From contig CAYXIH010000004.1 of NCBI GenBank assembly GCA_964465155.1, forward strand, positions 1-64,000: a stretch of 64,000 nucleotides of DNA, read 5' to 3'. The position numbers and the translations under genes are program-made. The notes below the pieces were generated by a model that was not told the origin of the DNA, searched no databases, and saw only the letters and a list, made by a program, of their open reading frames with translations. How positions within the stretch are numbered: the stretch's first letter is position 1; each line of letters starts with the position of its first letter. Below, piece by piece: positions 59,107 to 64,000 of this stretch. The DNA is from Spiro-02 sp964465155. GTDB lineage: Bacteria; Spirochaetota; Spirochaetia; Sphaerochaetales; Sphaerochaetaceae.

Positions 59107-60531
59107 TTAAAGTTTATCGATGAGCATGGAACACTTGCCCGAAGGAATGGGCAATGTCTTCTTCTTGTGTTCATCAAGTATTTCGATGGTGAAGTAGTAC
59201 AGCTTCTCCGACTCAAGGCGGATCTCCCAACCCCTCGCATTCTTGTTGCTGAGGATGGTGATCAGGTTGCGCTTGAGGGAGAGTGATTCAATCCCCATCG
59301 CTTCCAGGCTCTGCATCGTCCAGTTGACCGTCTTGCGGGGCAACGAGATATCAAGGCCTATGATGTTCTCGATCATCAACGTGATCGTGACAAGTCCTGC
59401 CATCGGCAGGAACCGCTTGCGTGGGAAGTCGGGCAGCGACGCACAGGTGGGATACCCCTCCTTGCTGGGCAGATAGGCTTCCCACACGTCTCCGACCTTG
59501 TCCCCGTCCGGATGGAGGGTATCAAGGATAAAGTACATGTGGCGGATTGCACATTCACGTGCAAAGATGAACTCATGGTACCGCTCCAACCCCTTGATCA
59601 CCATGTAGGTGAAGAACGGGATGACTGCACCGTTGTAGCCATCGCAATTCTCGCTGTACGCGGCTGAATCAACGGCCACAAGCGGGAACGGGTTCTCCGT
59701 TCCGAACTTCTGGGGATCATGGAGGTATTCAATGAGCTTGGATGCACGCTCGTCATTGGGGATCTCGGCGAGCATCACCCAATAGGCACCCAGATGCTGG
59801 TAGCCGACACGGTTTTCCTTGATGTCCAGATCGTAGTAAAACTCAGTCTCGGGATCCCACATCAACGAATTGATCCGGGTCTTGAGGGAGAAGAAGATCC
59901 GCTTGTAGCGGAAGCTCAGCTCCTTGTCGTTGAGGATATCGCCGATTGCAGACATGTACAGTGCATTGACAGCCAGCTGTGCATTGAAGTCCACCGGATA
60001 GTAGACACGGTCACGTACGAGGTTGCCGGTCATGCATGCTTCTACAGGAACCGAATAGAGGCCATTCTCCTTGAGGAACGTCTCCTGCATCCAAGTGAAA
60101 TACTTCTCAAGGACAGGGACAACTTCCTTCAGGCGCTTCTTGTTGCCGATCTTATGGTAGAAATTGAACTCCACGTAGGCGAACAGCAAGGGACATACAC
60201 CTTCTGGGTTGCCATTGGTGAAGACGGGCTCACCAGTCTCGACGGAATAGTCGCTTCTGATTGCACCATTCGCCTCCTGCTTGCTATAGAAATAGTCAAG
60301 CAACGGAAACGGAGAATACGCTTGGTTGCTATATACGAGGAACAACGCGGACATGCAGGAATAGAACTGGTTGAGCGTCGTCTGCCCAGGATATGAGAGA
60401 TATCCACCGGAGAAACCATTCTCCTTCGTTCCCTGCTTCCAAAGCTCTTCGAGCCAGACCCACGTCCTGTCATACATGTCGACGAAATCTTGGTCATAAA
60501 AATGTACCGATGGTACCAAATCCTTTATCAA
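59107..60531 (-). CDS. (alpha/alpha)6-barrel glycosidase, GH63/MGH-like
   Basis: A 474-residue protein of the trehalase/GH63/mannosylglycerate-hydrolase-like group. Features include FSGGYLSYPGQTTLNQFYSC, PEGVCPLLFAYVEFNFYHK, PVDFNAQLAVNALYMSAIGD, RVGYQHLGAYWVMLAEI, YNGAVIPFFTYMVIKGL and DVWEAYLPSKEG (acidic catalytic candidates). It probably hydrolyses an alpha-linked disaccharide or compatible solute; substrate unproven. The start codon is TTG at 60531, with AAGGAG 7 nt upstream; no suitable ATG lies nearby. Confidence 0.78.
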   Translation of the reverse strand: MIKDLVPSVHFYDQDFVDMYDRTWVWLEELWKQGTKENGFSGGYLSYPGQTTLNQFYSCMSALFLVYSNQAYSPFPLLDYFYSKQEANGAIRSDYSVETGEPVFTNGNPEGVCPLLFAYVEFNFYHKIGNKKRLKEVVPVLEKYFTWMQETFLKENGLYSVPVEACMTGNLVRDRVYYPVDFNAQLAVNALYMSAIGDILNDKELSFRYKRIFFSLKTRINSLMWDPETEFYYDLDIKENRVGYQHLGAYWVMLAEIPNDERASKLIEYLHDPQKFGTENPFPLVAVDSAAYSENCDGYNGAVIPFFTYMVIKGLERYHEFIFARECAIRHMYFILDTLHPDGDKVGDVWEAYLPSKEGYPTCASLPDFPRKRFLPMAGLVTITLMIENIIGLDISLPRKTVNWTMQSLEAMGIESLSLKRNLITILSNKNARGWEIRLESEKLYYFTIEILDEHKKKTLPIPSGKCSMLIDKL

Positions 60532-60589
60532 TCGGATACTCCTTGCATCTGTTCCGCGAGCTTACCAAACGACGTTACGTGCAGTATAG

Positions 60590-60618
60590 AGAATACTACC
60601 GATGCTGTCAGAAGTCAA
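60590..60618 (-). promoter_or_regulatory. Promoter of the glycosidase-djlA operon
   Basis: TTGACT (60618-60613), 17-nt spacer, TATTCT (60595-60590) on the minus strand. The leader is about 50 nt. Confidence 0.8.
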
Positions 60619-60738
60619 TAAAAACTTCAACAAGCAGACTTCAAACGCCAAAACTTTTCATTGTGGCTCAACGACTTATCCAAATGCGTAAAAAATATGA
60701 TATTGAGAAAAACCATGGGCAGTTTTTCCAGCCACCCA

Positions 60739-61692
60739 TTATACCATCATTGTCAATACCCCAGCTTCCAATTCAACGGAAATATGGCTGCATGCACGTG
60801 AGATCACTTCCCCGTCGGCATGGATGGGCATCCGCTCCCCATCACAGGTCAAATCGACGTTCTGGGAATGCTGGACCCGGAAGTATGGATGCTTCACCTG
60901 AGTCCCCTTGAAGAACTTCAACCCAATGGGGACCAGCTCACGCCCCTTGATCGGAACAGCTGCATACACCACGTCAAACTGCCCGTCGTCTATCTTGGCA
61001 TCGGGTCCCATCAGGAAGGCAGAACCCATGCGCCGTCCATTGCAGATTGATATCTGCTGGGTCGACAAATGCTCGGTACCATGGTCGGTGACCATGGTCA
61101 CCTTGTACGGCTTGGGATAGTGGATCAGGGTCTTGATGAACGCCAAGAGATACGAAGGCATCCCGCTGAGATGCTTGAAATCCATCGCGGCAAAATTCAC
61201 CAGCGGCTCAAAGCCCATACCCACGCCATTGACGAAATAGCGACCTTGAGGGAAATTCCCACCATAGACTTTCCCGACATCGAAGCTTTTCCGGCTTCCA
61301 GCCACGATTGCATGGCAAGCCGTACAGACATCGCAGCGGGTTCCGACGGTAAAGGCAAAGTCGTTGCCCCTGCCAATAGGAATAATTCCCAGGAGCGGTG
61401 CATGGTCTTCTTTGATACCCAACTCTTCTTGGGCACGCATCATGCCATCCACGACTTCGTTGACCGTCCCGTCGCCACCAGCGGCTACGATTGTCCGCCA
61501 CCCCTCCGCAACTGCCTGATAGGCCAAGGAGATGGCATCTCCTCGTGTGGTTGTCAACCGCACGACACACCGGTAGCCTTCCGTGGCAAAGCACTTCTCA
61601 ATCTTTTCCTGCTGGGACAGAGCCTTCCCCTTGTCTGCATGGGGATTGAGGATTACATATATTTCTTGGTTTTGTGTTGAATTGTCTTCCAT
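60739..61692 (-). CDS. Diacylglycerol kinase family lipid kinase
   Basis: A 317-residue protein of the YegS/DgkB family. ILNPHADKGKA at the N-terminus, TIVAAGGDGTVNEVVDGMM (the GGDGT nucleotide loop, about 67-85), GIIPIGRGNDFA, then the C-terminal beta domain with FLMGPDAKIDDGQFDVV and HADGEVI. It phosphorylates a lipid such as diacylglycerol. RBS AAGGAC. Monocistronic by appearance. Confidence 0.93.
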   Translation of the reverse strand: MEDNSTQNQEIYVILNPHADKGKALSQQEKIEKCFATEGYRCVVRLTTTRGDAISLAYQAVAEGWRTIVAAGGDGTVNEVVDGMMRAQEELGIKEDHAPLLGIIPIGRGNDFAFTVGTRCDVCTACHAIVAGSRKSFDVGKVYGGNFPQGRYFVNGVGMGFEPLVNFAAMDFKHLSGMPSYLLAFIKTLIHYPKPYKVTMVTDHGTEHLSTQQISICNGRRMGSAFLMGPDAKIDDGQFDVVYAAVPIKGRELVPIGLKFFKGTQVKHPYFRVQHSQNVDLTCDGERMPIHADGEVISRACSHISVELEAGVLTMMV

Positions 61693-61866
61693 CGGTAATG
61701 TCCTTATGGTGCAAATGTCAGGTCATTGGAACAGGACGTGGAAACACACAACACGGTGTCGACATACCCAATCCATAGATAGTCTAGGCGATACATCTCT
61801 CATTTTCAACACTTTTGCACACAGAAAGCCAAATGTCTGCATTGCAGATTCATACTATACACCGAC

Positions 61867-63777
61867 ATGGTAATTACATATCATCTGGATATGACCGAAC
61901 ACACCACAGACCTCTTTCTCCCCATGAACATGGACGACATGCACCGCCGCGGCTGGACCGAGCTGGACATCGTCTTCATCACTGGCGACGCCTACGTCGA
62001 CCATCCCTCCTTTGGCGCAGCCCTGCTGGGCAGGCTGCTCGAGGCAGCCGGCTACAAGGTGGGCATTGTCTCCCAGCCACGGTGGGACCGTACGGACGAC
62101 TTCCTGGCCATGGGCAAGCCACGCCTCTGTGCAATGATCAGCGCAGGAAACATCGACTCGATGGTCGCACGCTACACGTCCGGTGGAAAAATCCGCCATG
62201 ACGACCTCTACTCCCCAGGTGGTGTCGGAGGGAAACGGCCCGACCGCGCCGTGATCACCTACTGCACCAGGGCCCGGCAGGCGTATGGCAAGGAGACTCC
62301 GTTGGTCATAGGTGGGTTGGAGGCTTCCCTGAGGAGGACCAGCGAGTACGACGTATGGTCCGATACGGTGAGGCGCCCCATCCTTCTCGATGCAAAGGCC
62401 GATCTCCTCGTCTACGGCATGGGAGAGTCCCAGACGCTGGAGATAGCCAAGCTCCTTGCGAAAGGTACTCCTATCAGCCAGATCACGGATGTCCGTGGAA
62501 CCGTCATCAATATCCCAGCCAAGGAGCTGCCCCAGCTTGAGGAACACTCCCCATGGCCCTTGGTCCAGCTTCCTTCCCATGAGCAGGTCAGCGAACGTGA
62601 CAAGCTCTCCAACACACCCACTTCAGCAGGTCGGCAAGCATATGCCCAAGCCTTCCAGCTGAAGCTACTCAACGAGAACCCCATGCAGCCCAAACGATTG
62701 GTGCAATCCTGCGGAGACCGGATCATTGTCCAGAACCCACCGTCGCTCCCATTGTCCACACGTCAGTTCGACATGCTCTATGAATTCCCCTATACCCGCA
62801 ACTGGCACCCTTCCTACGATAGCCAAGGGGGAGTGCCGGGATTGGCAGAGGTGCAATTCTCGATCACCAGCAACCGCGGATGCTATGGCGCCTGCTCATT
62901 CTGCGCCATCACCAGCCACCAAGGACGGATGGTCCAAGTCAGGTCCGAGCAGTCGCTGGTGCAGGAAGCCCGCGCCATGACCAGGCATCCAGCTTTCAAA
63001 GGGTACATCCATGACCTCGGAGGGCCTACGGCCAACTTCCAAGGCCCGGCATGCACCAAGCAGCTCACCGAAGGCCCATGCAGTGGCAGGCAGTGCCTGT
63101 TCCCAAGACCTTGCAAGAACCTCAGCGACTCACACGCACGATATCTCGACATCCTGGATGCCGTTCAGGCAGTCCCGGGTGTCAAGAAGGTCTTTATCCG
63201 GTCAGGCATCCGATACGACTACCTGATGGAGGTGACCGATGAAGCGACGCGCAAAAGGTTCATCGACCACTTGGTACGGGACAACGTCAGCGGCCAGCTC
63301 AAGATTGCCCCAGAGCATATTTCTCCACAAGTATTGGATGCAATGGGAAAACAGCGCGTCGAAGTCTATGAGGCGTTCCGCGATGCCTATGCAGATGCAA
63401 ACCACCGGCTTGGGCAGAAGCAGTATACCATCCCATATTTCATAGCTGCCCACCCAGGGTCAACGTTGGAAAGCGCCATCGAACTGGCACTCTACCTCAA
63501 GAAGGAGGGATTCATCCCCGACCAGGCGCAGGAGTTCTATCCCACCCCCGGCACAGTCTCCACGTGCATGTACTATACTGGCATGGATCCACGCCCAGGC
63601 AGGTCATTCGCACAGGTCTACGTGCCCAAGGGACGGGAGAAACGGCTTCAGCGGGCACTGCTCCAGTTCCACAAGGAAGAGAACCGTGCGCTGGTGCGCG
63701 AAGCCCTGCAGGCGGCGGGACGCAACGACTTGGTGAACGTGCTGCTGGGACGCCCCATGCAACAACGGAGAAGATAG
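61867..63777 (+). CDS. ygiQ: YgiQ family radical SAM protein
   Basis: A 636-residue radical SAM protein. N-terminal DUF3362-type start (FLPMNMDDMHRRGWTELDIV), B12-binding-like region, then the cluster motif SNRGCYGACSFCAIT (CxxxCxxC, about 335-350), IYDLGGPTANF-like IHDLGGPTANFQGPACTK, and PYFIAAHPGSTLESAIEL near the end. The reaction is unknown. ATG 61867 lies 5 nt after TATACA; an alternative ATG at 61891 (MTEHTTDLF) agrees better with typical YgiQ N-termini. Confidence 0.93.
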   Translation: MVITYHLDMTEHTTDLFLPMNMDDMHRRGWTELDIVFITGDAYVDHPSFGAALLGRLLEAAGYKVGIVSQPRWDRTDDFLAMGKPRLCAMISAGNIDSMVARYTSGGKIRHDDLYSPGGVGGKRPDRAVITYCTRARQAYGKETPLVIGGLEASLRRTSEYDVWSDTVRRPILLDAKADLLVYGMGESQTLEIAKLLAKGTPISQITDVRGTVINIPAKELPQLEEHSPWPLVQLPSHEQVSERDKLSNTPTSAGRQAYAQAFQLKLLNENPMQPKRLVQSCGDRIIVQNPPSLPLSTRQFDMLYEFPYTRNWHPSYDSQGGVPGLAEVQFSITSNRGCYGACSFCAITSHQGRMVQVRSEQSLVQEARAMTRHPAFKGYIHDLGGPTANFQGPACTKQLTEGPCSGRQCLFPRPCKNLSDSHARYLDILDAVQAVPGVKKVFIRSGIRYDYLMEVTDEATRKRFIDHLVRDNVSGQLKIAPEHISPQVLDAMGKQRVEVYEAFRDAYADANHRLGQKQYTIPYFIAAHPGSTLESAIELALYLKKEGFIPDQAQEFYPTPGTVSTCMYYTGMDPRPGRSFAQVYVPKGREKRLQRALLQFHKEENRALVREALQAAGRNDLVNVLLGRPMQQRRR

Positions 63778-63850
63778 CTACCGAAGCGACATCCTCAGCT
63801 TGCCATGCTGAGGGCAGTGTTCCATGAAGCCACTATTGCCGTACGAGTAC

Positions 63851-63879
63851 TTGACTCTTATTGGTCAACCAGTTAGACA
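63851..63879 (+). promoter_or_regulatory. Promoter of the partial MATE gene
   Basis: TTGACT (63851-63856), 17-nt spacer, TAGACA (63874-63879). The ATG follows after 6 nt, with no ribosome site. Confidence 0.6.
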
Positions 63880-63885
63880 TACCCC

Positions 63886-64000
63886 ATGCCCTCAATAGAA
63901 ACACACAAGGACTTCTATGTCCGCATGGCATCGATCGCATTGCCGATCATGCTGCAGAACCTGCTTGTCTCATCCCTCTCGTTCGTCGATACCCTGATGA
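63886..64000 (+). CDS. MATE family transporter, N-terminal fragment
   Basis: The first 38 codons of a gene cut by the right edge. RMASIALPIMLQNLLVSSLS followed by FVDTLM is the typical first helix of MATE efflux proteins. Predicted leaderless start. Confidence 0.75.
   Translation, partial: MPSIETHKDFYVRMASIALPIMLQNLLVSSLSFVDTLM

Noticed and set aside
1..64000. CRISPR arrays, insertion sequences, prophage genes
   Set aside because: No regularly spaced repeats, transposase or integrase motifs, or phage structural genes were seen on either strand.

Overview
The window reads as chromosome of a diderm, carbohydrate-fermenting spirochaete, most like Sphaerochaeta or a near relative. This is an inference from gene content: many ABC sugar importers whose binding proteins have signal-peptidase-I type leaders rather than lipoboxes, two outer-membrane-barrel-like proteins, spirochaete-style sensor proteins, and moderately GC-rich coding sequence. 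No 16S gene is present to settle it. I see no phage, insertion sequence or CRISPR array.

Layout. 1-1.5 kb: two related small secreted proteins (one cut by the window edge) with matching promoters, separated by a long stretch without genes. 1.9-3.5 kb: two convergent paralogous GntR/FadR regulators. 3.7-5.8 kb: a membrane protein, an ABC ATPase and a flavodoxin-like protein. 5.8-9.5 kb (minus): five tightly packed genes led by purine nucleoside phosphorylase. 9.5-14.9 kb (minus): a BMP-type nucleoside ABC importer. 15.2-23.2 kb (minus): a pectin-oligosaccharide importer (LplB/LplC/solute-binding protein), a GH105 unsaturated glycuronyl hydrolase, and a 1070-residue chimeric regulator. 23.3-34.8 kb: galacturonate catabolism (BASS-family transporter, UxaB, UxaA, UxaC, IclR regulator, AraC regulator, MATE transporter, SGNH esterase, KdgK, and KDPG aldolase fused to a second domain). 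Together these genes take galacturonate through tagaturonate, altronate, KDG and KDPG to pyruvate plus glyceraldehyde 3-phosphate. A GH28 polygalacturonase at 43-45 kb belongs to the same theme.

35.0-42.3 kb (plus) is the most unusual region. It is a four-gene operon that joins a partner-switching signalling circuit to an amino-acid-type ABC transporter. It encodes a STAS antagonist, a protein with six binding-protein half-domains fused to a permease, an ABC ATPase with a degenerate GHKL domain on its C-terminus, and a LytS-like sensor ending in a PP2C phosphatase plus an intact RsbW-like GHKL domain.

42-64 kb is more mixed. It holds an acetyltransferase, the polygalacturonase, a TIM-barrel isomerase, deoC with a long thymidine kinase, a membrane-anchored MTH1-like NUDIX protein, YigZ, an M28 peptidase, and a cluster of four serine tRNAs plus tRNA-Arg(GCG) followed by SRP RNA. 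After these come a nucleotidyltransferase, the two barrel-like proteins, dnaX-ybaB-recR, a DnaJ/TerB protein, an (alpha/alpha)6 glycosidase, a lipid kinase, YgiQ and the start of another MATE transporter.

Two general traits stand out. Many single genes have a sigma70 -10 box only 5-8 nt before the ATG and no Shine-Dalgarno, suggesting leaderless mRNAs. Convergent gene pairs repeatedly overlap at their 3' ends. All calls are by eye from sequence and translated proteins; no database search was run.
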